Below, piece after piece: positions 12,857 through 25,230 of a stretch of DNA of 64,000 nt. A model generated the notes under the pieces. It saw nothing but the letters and a program-made list of their open reading frames with translations, made no database searches and was not told the origin of the DNA. A program made the position numbers and the translations under genes. This DNA is from Anaeromyces robustus (lineage: Eukaryota > Neocallimastigomycota > Neocallimastigomycetes > Neocallimastigales > Neocallimastigaceae): positions 1 to 64,000 of the forward strand of contig MCFG01000281.1 in the NCBI GenBank assembly GCA_002104895.1. The letters are read 5' to 3'. The first letter of the stretch is position 1. Each line of letters begins with the position of its first letter.

Positions 12857-15539
12857 TTTTTTTTATTTTTTTTTTTCCAAAATTTTTATTAAAAAATTAT
12901 CTACATATAATTTATATTTATATCAATAATTATATAAATATTAATATTATTAAATATTGTATTGAATATAACAATGAATAAATATATTAAAATAAAAAAA
13001 AAAACTTATTATTTTAAGTTTTTTTTATTATACTTACAAAAATAAAAAAAAATTAATGTATGTATTAAACGAAGTAATAAATAGGAATTAAACGCTTTTT
13101 TTTTTTTTAGTTGGTTGGTTTTGTTAAGTTTTTTAAAAAAAAATTGCCTTATTTTTTTTACAATTAAAATTATTAAATCAATTAATAATTTCTTTAAAAA
13201 ATATTTTACTTTTTTTTTTTTCGTTTGTTATACTTTTAGTTGTTACAGCTTTATAATTTTTTTTTTTTACCTTTTTAAAAAAATGAAATTTACTTTGTTG
13301 TTGTTGTTATTGTTGTTTTTTTTTATCTTTTTTTGTGACTTTTTTTTTTTTATATATATATATATTCCTTTTTAAAAAAAAATTAATAAAAATATTTTAC
13401 AAAAACGCTTGAGAAAATGAAAAAACGAAGATAAAAAAAAAAGGTATTAATAAACTTGCTTTATTTATATATTTTTATTAAATTAAAAAATAAATAAATA
13501 AAGGTATTTTTATTTTAAATATTGCGTATAGCTATTTGTCATTTTAAAGAAAATTTCTTTTTTTTTTTTTTTTTTTTTTTCTTTTGAAGTATATATTATT
13601 ATTATATCACTTTATCAAAAAAGTAAAAAATGCATTCAATTTTATTAAAATAATTATTCCATTGCCTATATATAAGTCAATTATATATAATTTTTTTAAA
13701 AAAAAGAAATGTCTTGATAACTTTTTTTTTTAAAAAAAAAATGTCAATATCTTATCTTCCAAAAGAAAATAATAAAGATATTTAATGAAATAATATTTAA
13801 AAAAAAAATAAAGCTATTTTTTTTTTTTTAAAGAAAAAAAAAATTAAAAGAAATAATTATCTTTATATATATATTAAAAAAAAATATATTTTAATTTTTT
13901 GTTGTAAAAGTTTTAATAATTAAAATTATGTTATATCATTTTAATAAATTCTTTTATTAATATATATTTAACTATAATGAATAATATATTTATAAAAATT
14001 ATTAAATATATTATAATAAGAAAAAAAAGAATAATGAGTATATCTTAATTCTTTAATTTTTTAATTAATAATAAATATTACATAAAGATATATTTAGTTA
14101 TTAACCTTTAAAATATTTAAATTGAATATATTATAATATATTTATATATTATATATTATATATATTATAATATAATCTTTTATTTATTATTATTAAAAAA
14201 TATTACTGTTCTACCTATTTTATAATATATTATTGTTTTTTTTAACAATTTCCATTTTCATTTTTTACTATATTTTAATTATTTTTTCTTTTTAAACTTT
14301 AATTATTATAAAATTTAATTAATGTAATCCTTTATTCCCTATATATTACATTATATTCTTACTACATTTAAATATACACCACATATTTTTGTGTACTGAC
14401 TTATCCTTTGATGATTATATTTATTTATTATCCTTTTTTTAAAAAATGATATAAAAAATAAGAATAAATTAAAAAAATAATAAAATTATAATTAATAAGC
14501 TTTTAATTTATATTTACATATATTATAAATTAATTCATTATATATGGATAATAATAAATCATTGTAAATTAAATTTTTGTTGAAGTTCTACAAAAAAAAA
14601 GATTATTTTTTTTTATAATATTTCTTTAAAAAAAACAACTCATATGAATGATATATTATACTTTAATTTATTCAGAATATATTATAATATATGGTTTAAT
14701 ATATATTTTATAATATAATTTTTATATATTTATTCAAATAAATTGGTATAACCAAAAATAATGCAAATATTATATTATATATATTATATAATATTATATA
14801 TATTTTATATACTAATAAAAAAAGTATTTAAAAAAAAAATATTTTATTTTGAAATAGGACAAAAGAATAAAAGAATAATAATAATAATAATATTTCTTTC
14901 TTTTTCTTTTTTTTTTTTCTATTTATATCTTGTATTATGGATATGTTTTGCATTTAGTATAGTTCTTACTCTTAATGACAATAATTATTTAGTCAAGTTT
15001 TATTAAAAAAAAATTTTTTTTTTGTATTTAATTAAATTCATATTAAATTATTAATGATTAATGATTTATTTATATCATTCAAAACAAAAAGAATATAAAA
15101 ATCATTCTATTTCTATTTCTTATATTAATTTTTTTTTGTGTTTAGATAAAATTTACAAAGAAAGAAAGACAAAAAAAAAAAAAATACTTATTAAAATTTA
15201 AAATTTGTTATCATTGCCATTGTATATTTTTTGTACTGAGTGCTGTGGTAAAATTATTTATATTTATATTAATAAAAAAAAAAAATGATGAGAATATTAT
15301 TATTTTCAAAATAAATGAAAATTATACTATTTAGAACATATGTAAATGATCTATATTTATATTTATTTATTTATTATTTATGTATTTATTTATTTATTTA
15401 TTTACTTATTTTTTTATTTATTTATCTTTTTTATTTATTTATATTTTTACATGTATTATATATTTAAAATATAAATTTATTTATTTATTAATTTATTTAT
15501 TCATTTATTTATCTTTTTTATTTATTTATCTTTTCCACT
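12857..15539. other. Intergenic, T/A tracts, no gene called
   Basis: Long T runs and TA-rich DNA. A hydrophobic 81-codon plus-strand frame at 14761-15006 ends CFAFSIVLTLNDNNYLVKFY; the ending looks coding-like but there is no support for a gene. TTTA/TATT arrays at 15360-15540 create another low-complexity frame. Confidence 0.5.
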
Positions 15540-15935
15540 TATTTTTTTATTCTAGAAATTGTTTACATCGAAGTACATATGAAATTTCTTTGTTTCATGT
15601 TAAAGAATTCTCATATGAAATTTTAAAAAAATAAATAAAAAAAATCAACTCCTTTATTCTCTCTTATAATTCAAGGATGAATTAGGTATGAGTAGAAAAC
15701 TTTTTTTTTTTTTTTTTATATTTATTATTTATGATGTCATAAAAATAGGAATTATTATATGTTTAAGTGTAAAAATGTAAAAAGCTTAATTCTAAATTTT
15801 TTTTTTTTAATAATATTTTTAGTAATATTATATATAAATATAATATTTATATATAATTAAAATAATAATATTTAAAGTTTTTCATTAAAACTCTTTTTTT
15901 AAAAAAAATTATTTTTTTTATATTCTTTAACTTTT
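15540..15935. other. Unassigned patch with elevated complexity
   Basis: After a TATTCTAG acceptor-like site at about 15546-15555, DNA up to 15640 is open in two plus-strand frames and holds a 12-base direct repeat (CATATGAAATTT, twice, 37 bases apart). At 15733-15790 lies a diverged copy of a segment seen again at 16065-16130. I cannot name it; it may be the left half of the same relic as the hairpin cluster. Confidence 0.4.
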
Positions 15936-16130
15936 AGTGTAGCTACTCAAGCCTCATAAAATAATATTAGTATATTGAGTAGCTACGCTAAAGTAGAGTG
16001 TGATTCTATTATTGGGCGGTTTTCTTGGCAACCGCTGTTTGTATGTAGGGCTGTAGACTGGACGTGTTATTATAAAAATAGGAATTGCTATACATTTGTA
16101 CATTACAAATGTAAAATATAAAAGCTTCGA
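15733..16130 (+). repeat. Diverged direct repeat pair flanking the hairpin cluster
   Basis: ATAAAAATAGGAATTATTAT at about 15740 and ATAAAAATAGGAATTGCTAT at about 16071 are each followed by a TGTAAAA word and AAAGCTT. The copies are about 55-65 bases long; hairpin 3 is intact only in the right copy. Confidence 0.6.
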
Positions 16131-16196
16131 ATACCGAAATAATAAGATATAGAACATAAATCCGACATTATCATACATGTGATAACACATGATATG
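15930..16196. ncRNA. Candidate structured RNA or small transposon relic with four hairpins
   Basis: This is the most GC-rich non-coding stretch in the window. Four consecutive stems are visible. (1) 15935-15950 TAGTGTAGCTACTCAA pairs with 15975-15990 TTGAGTAGCTACGCTA (16 bp, one G-T pair). (2) GCGGTT-TTCTTGGC-AACCGC near 16016-16035. (3) TACATTTGTA-CAT-TACAAATGTA near 16091-16113. (4) CATACATGTG-ATAA-CACATGATATG near 16173-16197, with one bulge. In such AT-rich genomes structured RNAs usually stand out by GC. The strand is unknown. I see no U1-U6, SRP, RNase P, tRNA or 5S core motif. A non-autonomous DNA transposon with decayed ends is the main alternative. A 78-codon minus-strand frame across it (16190-15954) lacks coding character. 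Confidence 0.45.
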
Positions 16197-16200
16197 TTTA

Positions 16201-16541
16201 TAAAAAATACTTTTTTAGATTATTATTTTCAATAATAATATTTAAATATGATATATTATTAATATAAATATTTATTGATTTGATCAAATAAATAATATAC
16301 ATAAAAAAATTGTTATTACACTCTTATATTTATATTTAATAAGTATTAATGATATATTTTTAATAAGTATTAATGATATAAATGAAGTTATAAATAATTT
16401 TTTTTTTCATTTGACATGTATAATAGATATATTTCATATATATAATTCATATCTTTTGAATATAATAAATAAAACAATTATTACTTTAAGTAATGACTAT
16501 TCTACTTTATATTTTTTATCTAAGATTATCCTTTTATCCTT

Positions 16542-16579
<38 letters not shown>

Positions 16580-16674
16580 TTTTTATATATATATATTTTA
16601 TATTGAATTTTTTAATTAATAAATAATATTATTTATTTAATTAATTAGATAAATAAATTGTTATTTATTAATTA

Positions 16675-16754
<80 letters not shown>

Positions 16755-19509
16755 GATTATTAAAAAAAAATATTATATAAAATATTGCACTTTAAAAAAA
16801 AAAAAAAAAAAAAGAAATAATTTAAATTTTATTAAATATTTATTATTGTTTTTTATTATTGTTTATAAATAATACAATTATACTTAAATAATATAAATTA
16901 AATATTGACTTTTATATAATTTTAATTGGCATAAATTAATATTATCTGAATATCAAAAATGATTCATTTTTTTTAATAATATTTTATTAAATTTTATAAT
17001 AAAATAAATTTAAATATATTTTTATATATTAAAAATTCCTTATTTGGATATTTATAATATTGTATTTTTTTTTATATATGATGACTTTGAAAATAAATTA
17101 AAAAAATATTAAAAAGATTGGATACATTTAATATATATATATATATATATAATTTTTATATAATTTTTATCATGAAATTATTATTATAAAGAAATAAGGA
17201 AATCAAATAAAATAAAAAAAAAAAAAAAGACTAACAGTTAACATCTTAATATAATACTGAAGAAGGCAAATATAATTATTAACAGAAAAATTAAATTCAC
17301 TTTTATTTTATTGTTTTATTACTATTAAAAAAATCAAATTGAATTTTATTAATATAATTATTTAATATTTTTTAGATTTCATAATTTTTTTTTATAAATA
17401 TATATTTGAATATGACTATTATAATAATATATATTAACTAATATATTGGAAAATAAATATTTATATATATAATTTTGTGGAATCATAAAAATTTTTAAAC
17501 TTTAAAAACTTTAATTTTTTTTAATAGCATTAATAAAAACTATGGAAAAAATTTTTTAAAAAAAATTTGAAGCAGATGACGAAAAAATAATAAAAATAAT
17601 AATGATTAATAAAGTAATGAAACAAGAAAAAAAAATTTTAAAAAAGAAAAAATAAACAAATAAAAACAAATAACAAAAACAAAATATAAAATATAAAATA
17701 AAAATAAAAATAAAAATATGTATTAAAAATTCTTTTTATTTATATGTTAATTTTTATAATAATTTTTAAAAATAAAAATTTAAAAAAGTGGATAATATAT
17801 AACAAATAAATATAAAAGTGGATAGAGTTGAAAAATAATATTAATTAATATTAATAAAAAAAAAAAAAAGCAAATAACAATATATAATAAGATTTATTAG
17901 TGTTTGTTAAAAATTTTTTTTAAAGTATATGAATATGTATTTAATAAAGATGAACATAAAACAAGTAATAAATAATAAATTGATATTAATATAATAAGAA
18001 TTAATAATTATTATTACAAAAAATTAAAAAAAGTAGCCAAATAATTAAAAAAATAATTTACTTCATTATTATTAATTTAATTGTTTATTAATTAAAAATA
18101 AAAAAAATTAAAAAAACACATTTAATTAATGATATGTATTATTCATTAAAATGGAAAAAGAAACATAATTATAACTGCCGTTTGTACTAAATATTTCAAA
18201 ATAAAATTAATTCTATTCTATAGAAATAAAAAATAATAAATGTTTATTTTTGTTTACTTATATACAATAATAAAAATAATAAATGTTTTTTTTGTTTATT
18301 TTATTATACATACAATAATAAGAATTAAAATTATAAAATAATTGATCGTTATTGTTATTATTTATTTATTTATTTACTTTATTAATCATTATTATTTCTT
18401 GTTATTATTTCTTACTATTATTTCATATTACTATTTATCTTAATAAAAATATTTAATTATTATTTATTATTATATTATTATCATTATTATTTAAGGGGTT
18501 AAAAAAAAAACAATAAACCTTATTAATAACAAAAAAATTCAAAATCAATTAATAGAAATTTAATATTTCTAATAATTAATTTTTATTTAGTAAATTATTA
18601 ATAAACATTATTCATTTATTCATTAATTAATGTTAATTAGATGAACAACTTTTAATCTCAATTTGTACTTATTAAATGGGTGAGGTTTGGATTTATTTTA
18701 GTGAGTAATTGTATTAAACAACCAATTATTATGTAACTTTTATAAATAAATAAATTTAATATAAAATAAGAGTGAATATTAAAAAAAATAAAAAAAACAA
18801 GTTTTATTAAATTTTTAAGAAATTAATTTAGTATTCTATTTATTGATAATTAAAATTATAAATTTATATAAAGATTGAATATTATTTGAAATTATTACTT
18901 TTCCTATTTGATGTTGTTAATAAAATAAATTATCATTATTTTAATTATTATATTTTTTCTTCGGCACCAATTAAAAAAAATTATTATTATTCATATCTAG
19001 ATTAATTAAATATTTTAATTTATTTTCTTAAATATTTTATTTTTATTAATGTAACAATTAAAAAAATCTTGAATAAAAAAAATAAAATAAAAAAATAAAA
19101 TTAAATAATTATATTATTTTTTTTTATATTAAAAAGAAAATTATTATATATCACTATGTATAATTCTTTTAAAGTTCATACTAATATAATTTCATTTGAA
19201 AATTTTTTCGATATATTTTATTTTTAAGGTTATAAATGATGATTTTTTATTTTACTTTTTAACTTAAAAAGAAACTTTATTAAGTTTTATATTTTATGAT
19301 TTTTAAATTGGCATTAAAAATATTAATTTTATGTATGGATAAAAATTTAAAGTTATAATTTATGGATTTATATCTTTATTATTATCACAAGGATATTTAT
19401 TAGCAAAATAAGTAATAATTATTTAGTTATATTGGTTTATATTAATACTAATGTAAATATATTGAAAGAATAAAACAAAAAATTGTTTTTTTTTTTTTTT
19501 TTTTTTTTT

Positions 19510-19555
<46 letters not shown>

Positions 19556-19578
19556 TAAAATAGTAAAGGAAAAAAAAA
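16201..19578. other. Intergenic, AT repeats, no gene called
   Basis: ATT arrays at 16548-16576 and 16680-16752, poly(A) near 16795-16814, and an AAT array at 19510-19553 just upstream of the AIP-like start. Short less repetitive patches at 17560-17650 and 18635-18725 contain frames of 13 to 30 codons only. Nothing else is supported. Confidence 0.55.
16680..16752. repeat. ATT trinucleotide array
   Basis: About 24 perfect copies of ATT in intergenic DNA. Confidence 0.9.
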
Positions 19579-21541
19579 ATGAATAATATTAAAAAAGTAT
19601 TAAATAATGGATGTATTCTCAAATTAGGATATCTTAATGGAAATAAAAATGAAAATATAAATAGATTAAATTTTGAAACAGAAAAGAAAAAATGGAAAAA
19701 TGATTCTAATGCTATTTTTCATTATAAAACTTGGATTATTAAATTTGATTCTAATTCATTAATTGATGCTGATTATTATAATACAAAAAGTACATAAATA
19801 TATATATAAAATTTTTTTATTTATTATAATATTAAAATTAATTAAGAAAATATGTTAAAATTTTGATTTTGATGTTCCTAATTTCATATATATATATTAT
19901 TATTATTTTTATAATATGTTGTATTAATCATATATCGTATTATTAACAAATATACTATTAAAATAATCAAATAAAATAGAATTAAATATTGAATCACATA
20001 TTGATTCATATATGTGTTGTTCCTTTTCAGATTTTAATGATGAATCAGATGAAAAAAAAGGTTGGATAAAAAAAGAAAAAACTTTTACTTTTGATGAAGA
20101 TGTTCTTCAATATTTCTTAAAACATAATTCATTAAATAATCCTCTCGTTAAAAATAATGACTCAGGAAAAGAGATAGATAAAGATTTTTATGTTATACCC
20201 GTTGGAGATACTCATATTATAAATCATGAAAAACCATTTGAGTTACGAATTGGCCGAAATTTTTCAGTTTTTGCTTTTGAAAAATGTATTCATTCTATGG
20301 AAATAGGGGAAACTTCTTTATTTTTATGTTCACCTCATACAATGAAGGTAAAAATATATATATATATAAAAGAAATTAATTATTTTTTTTTTTTCTTTTT
20401 AGTTTTCTTTTAAATATTATTACATATTAAAAAAATAATGTATATATATATTTTTTATCTATATATAATATATGATGAATTACAATAATGATATATAAAT
20501 AAATTTTTCATTATTTTTATAATACTATATTAAAAAATAGGGCTATCATAAAATGGAAATTATTCTTAATCATATAAATTATAAATTATCTTTATTACAT
20601 AATAAAGAATTAGTGAATAATAAAAATGATGTTTATATATCTAATCAATTAATTGAATATAAAAAAAAACTTCATGAAAGATACCATTCTTTAACTAAAG
20701 GTAATATTATTTTTATTCTAGAAATAGAATTATTAGATGTTCAAGAGCCAGAAACTTTCCAAAAATGTGTATGGGAAATGAGTGACGACGAAAAATATAA
20801 TCGGGCAACATGCTTAAAAGATGAAGGAAATAATCTTTTTAAATCAAATGAATTTAATAAAGCTTCTGTTAAATTTCAAGAAGCATTATCTATTTTCCAA
20901 AATATAATACATTCAGGTTCTTTACTAAATGAACAATTTAATAGACAATGTACTGTTAAAAAAGAAATAGAAAATGAAGAAGGTATTATAAAATAATAAA
21001 TTATTAAAATATATATATATAGTAACATTTTATTCTTCATGATAAATTAATTTATTATATATATATCATTTTTTTTAAACCTATATTAAAAATAAAAAAA
21101 AAAAAAATAAAAAAAAAAAAAGATTCGAATATAAGAATTACATTTGATAAATTAGTGTCACTATCAAATATTTGTCGATTAAATTATTCTGCTTGCCAAC
21201 TTAAACTTAAAAATTATCAAACTGTAATTGAAAATTGTACAGAAGTTATAAAAAATGATCCGGAAAATATTAAAGCCTATTTTCGAAGAGGAAAAGCTTA
21301 TTCCATGTTAAATTCATATTTGGATTTAGCTAGAAAAGATTTTTATAAATTAAAGGAAATTTATAATAGATACATAAAAGCAGAAGAAGAGGGTAAAATT
21401 ATATCTGCTCTTCTTTCTTCAAACAAATTAAATTATAAAAATGAAATAAAAAATTTAAATAATGAAATAAAACTAATAGAGAAAAAAATAAAACAACAAA
21501 ATATTCAAGAAAAAAACTTTTTAACCAAAATGTTTTCATAA
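19579..21541 (+). CDS. AIP-like co-chaperone (FKBP-like domain plus TPRs)
   Basis: Four exons, 19579-19789, 20031-20347, 20541-20982 and 21123-21541, give 462 aa with closed phase. An FKBP-like domain (about residues 10-175) includes FHYKTWIIKFDS, PFELRIGRNFSVFAFEKCI and MEIGETSLFLC, aligning with the immunophilin fold but without the usual aromatic catalytic set, as in AIP. A bridging FILEIELLDVQEPETFQKCVW and MSDDEKYNRATCLKDEGNNL matches the corresponding part of human AIP very closely. TPRs follow (KSNEFNKASVKFQEAL; NYSACQLKLKNYQTVIENC; NIKAYFRRGKAYSML), with the Lys and Arg residues of an Hsp90/Hsp70 EEVD clamp (AYFRRGKA). The C-terminal helix ends EKNFLTKMFS, like AIP's DKARFRGIFS. An Hsp90 co-chaperone role in the cytosol is inferred. 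Odd points: Asn-rich insert in the FKBP part, and intron 3 has an all-purine 3' splice site. Confidence 0.85.
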
Positions 21542-22191
21542 TCATATAATTTATATATATTAATAATATAAAATATTAATATTATATAATTATAAGAATT
21601 TAAATAAAATACAAAAAAAAAGTCAAAGGCTTATTAGGGATAATTAATATTTAAATAATATATATATATTTATAATACATATGTTCTTTTTTTTTTTTTA
21701 TCTTGTTCTTTTATTTTTTTCTTTTAATAATTATGTATGTTTTACCTTATAAATCAATTATAATGTTTTAAGAATTCATTTTATAATTAATCAATTAGCA
21801 TATAACATAATACCCAAGTTTATAATAATATATTGTTAGTAGTATATATTAATAATTATAGAATTGACATATATATCTTATAAAAATAATAAAATATTAT
21901 AATTATAATAAAATATATATAAATAAAAAATGATATTAAACTTGATATTAGTTAATATTTATTTCTTTAACTTTTTTTCATATTTTTTGTATGAATTTTA
22001 TTTTTTTACCCAATCATATTTAATAATAATCATTTATATATATATAAAAATTTAAAAATTAATAAAAAAAAATGTGTATCATACTTAAATTACCATTTAT
22101 ATTAAAAAATATTATAAATATATAAAAATAATTATAAAATAATTGTATAAAAAAAAAGCATTTAATTTTTTTTTTTATTAATTAGCACAAC
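21542..22191. other. Intergenic between AIP-like and PRPF4 genes
   Basis: About 650 bases of AT repeats between two genes on the same strand; it must hold the terminator of one and promoter of the other, but no clear signal stands out. A TTAATTAG acceptor-like site ends seven bases before the PRPF4 start and could end a 5' UTR intron. Confidence 0.5.
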
Positions 22192-24244
22192 ATGGATATC
22201 GATCCACCAAAGCCTACTAAACGTATTTATTATGGTAGTTTAGAAGATGTTGAAAGAGCAAGAATAGAAGCAGGAATTAATGTTGGAGTTGAGGTTTATA
22301 TCAAAAAAAAAAAAAAAAAAAAAAAATAAAAAATATAATACAAAAAATTTTTTATATATAAATATTTTGGATAATCCCATGAATTGGAAATTTGAATTGT
22401 ACTTCCCATTTAAATATCTTTTATCCATAAATATAATTTTATTACATATAAATATTTTTTTCACTTTATTCAAAATTGAAAATATTATTTTATTCATTTA
22501 TGATTTTTTAAAGTTCAGAATAATTCATCATTTATTGCCAATTTAAAGCATTTTAAAAAGAAATCTTCAAATCATTATTAAAAGAATTCATTTTATACAA
22601 TAAAAATTAAGATTCCATTTTTCACTGAACATTTTAAATTAAATATAAATAATATTATGTTAAAAAATATTTTTCTTTGAAAATTATTGAATTTCATATA
22701 AATACTAAATTAATGAAAAAATTTTATAAATAATACATATTAAAATTACTTAAAATTTATGTTTCATTTAATGAAATTTCATTTTTGAAATTATTCAATT
22801 TCATAGATCATTTTTTATTAAATGTTTTATTCTTTATAAAAAATAAATATAAAAATATATATTTACAAAATTATTTTATTAATTTATTTATACATTTATA
22901 AAATTTAAATATATTATGTTAAAATTGAATACATTTCAATTTTATATATAAGTTAATAATCATCAATTAACATATTATTGATAATTAATATTATATTTTA
23001 TTTTATTTATATAATTATAATAGGAAAAGGGAAAAACATTAGATGAATTAGGTATTATATATACATATAATAATTAAGAAAAAAAAAAAAAAATTCAAAA
23101 ATAATTAAATATATATTAATTATAATTTATTTGAATATATTTATACAATATATACTACTAATTGAAATAACAGAGGAAGATGATAATTATGAATATGATG
23201 AATCAGCAAAAATAGCAAAAGCAGAACAACAAGCAATTCTTGATGAATTTGAAAGAAAAAAGAAAGCTCGTAATATTGCTGTACCAACAGATGATAAAAA
23301 AGTTCGTTTAAGATTAAGAGAATTGGGTGAACCAATTACTTTATTCGGGGAAGGTGTAAGTAGTAAAAATTCTTTTATTATATATATAATATTACAAATT
23401 ATTTAATGTTTAATGTGTTAATATTATAAAATTTATATGTAAAAGTGAAACTTATTATTATTATTATTATTTTTTTTTTTTAATTATATTATATTTATAT
23501 TAATATTTATATTTATATATCAATATTAAATATATAATATTATAATATTATCATGAAAAATTTTTATTGAATTCAATATTGAATAGCCTGCAGAACGTAG
23601 AGATCGTCTTAGAGAACATTTATCAAGACTTTCTGGTGAAGAAGTAGAAATGGAAAAGGAAAAAGAGGAAGAAGAAGAGAAGGAAAAAGAAAAAGAAGAA
23701 AAAGAAACAGCAGAAGAATTTTATACTATTGGTACAAAAAATTTATTAGATGCAAGAAGATATATAGCATTATATTCTTTAAAAAGAGCTCAAGATCGAC
23801 TAACAGAACAACGTAATCAATTAAATATACCAATTCCACAAAGGAAAAAACTTAGACATGATTTATATTCTGATTTAAAAGTATTGTATTATATATTATA
23901 TTTATTTTAATTCGTTTTTAATTAAATAGATTAAAATATAAAATATTTGTTCATAATATTTATATTTATTGGTTATTAATATATCTATATCTATATCTAT
24001 ATATAAATAAAAGAAATATACCATTATTAGTTCTCAAATTGGAGAAGATCGTCCATTACCATATATAACTATATCACCAAATTCTCAATATATTTGTACT
24101 GCTTCTTGGAGTGGTCTTTTAAAATTATTTAAAATACCAACTTGCGAAAATTGTTTTACATTTAAAGGTTTTTATTTTATTTTATTTTATTTTATTATTC
24201 ATTTGATTTTTTTTTTTTTATTATAATTGGAATCAATTAATTAA

Positions 24245-24297
<53 letters not shown>

Positions 24298-24589
24298 TTT
24301 TAATTAATTTTTAATTTTATTTTTTTATTATTTTTTATTTATATATATAATTATTATAGGTCATAAAGAAAGATTAAGTGGTCTTGCATGGCATCCACAA
24401 TCTACTTTATCTATGAGTAGAAGTTCTGTAAATCTTGCTAGTTGTTCTGTAGATGGTGCAGTTCATTTATGGTCACTAGATAGGTAATTATGGATATAAT
24501 ATAATATAATATAATATAATATAATATATAAATAAAGTAGAATTGTATTGTTGTTATCAATATTAAAATTATTATATTAAAATTAAATC

Positions 24590-24626
<37 letters not shown>

Positions 24627-25199
24627 TATTAAAAATAAACAATTTTACTCTTATATTTATAATATTATTACTAAATTATTTTATAGTGAAATACCGCTTG
24701 CAAAATTAGAAGGCCATACTGCTCGTGTAGCACGTGTTGCATTTCATCCATCTGGTAAATTCTTGGGTACTACTAGGTAAATATATATAATCATAATTTT
24801 TATAATATATTTTATTTTATTTTATTTTATTTTATTTTATTTTATTTTATTTTATTTTATTTTATTTTATTTTATTTTATTTTATTTTATTTTATTTTAT
24901 TTTATATTATTATTTTTTTTTTTTATAAACTATATTGATTTAATAAAATAATATATACTAAAAACAATTTTTTTTTTTAAATATTTATATACAGTTTTGA
25001 TGGTTCATGGCGTTTATTCGATATTGATACTACAGAAGAATTATTATTACAAGAAGGTCATTCAAGAGAAGTTTATTCTATCGGTTTTCAATGTGATGGA
25101 TCTTTAGTAGCTACAGGGTAAAAACCATTATAAATCACATAATTAATAATTAATAATTAATAATTAATAATTAATATTATTATTGCTAATGATTTGCTA

Positions 25200-25230
<31 letters not shown>

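Noticed and set aside
14761-15006. Hydrophobic 81-codon frame
   Set aside because: Mostly Ile/Tyr/Phe/Lys codons from A/T runs; only the last 20 residues look gene-like, with no partner exon.
15954-16190. 78-codon minus-strand frame over the hairpin cluster
   Set aside because: The frame is explained by lower A/T content; the residues show no coding pattern, while inverted repeats explain the sequence better.
17560-17650. 31-codon frame FEADDEKIIKIIM
   Set aside because: Too short, Lys/Ile-rich, with no splice partner.
18635-18725. Small patch open in several frames (MGEVWIYFSE and others)
   Set aside because: No frame exceeds about 25 codons and no homology is recognised.
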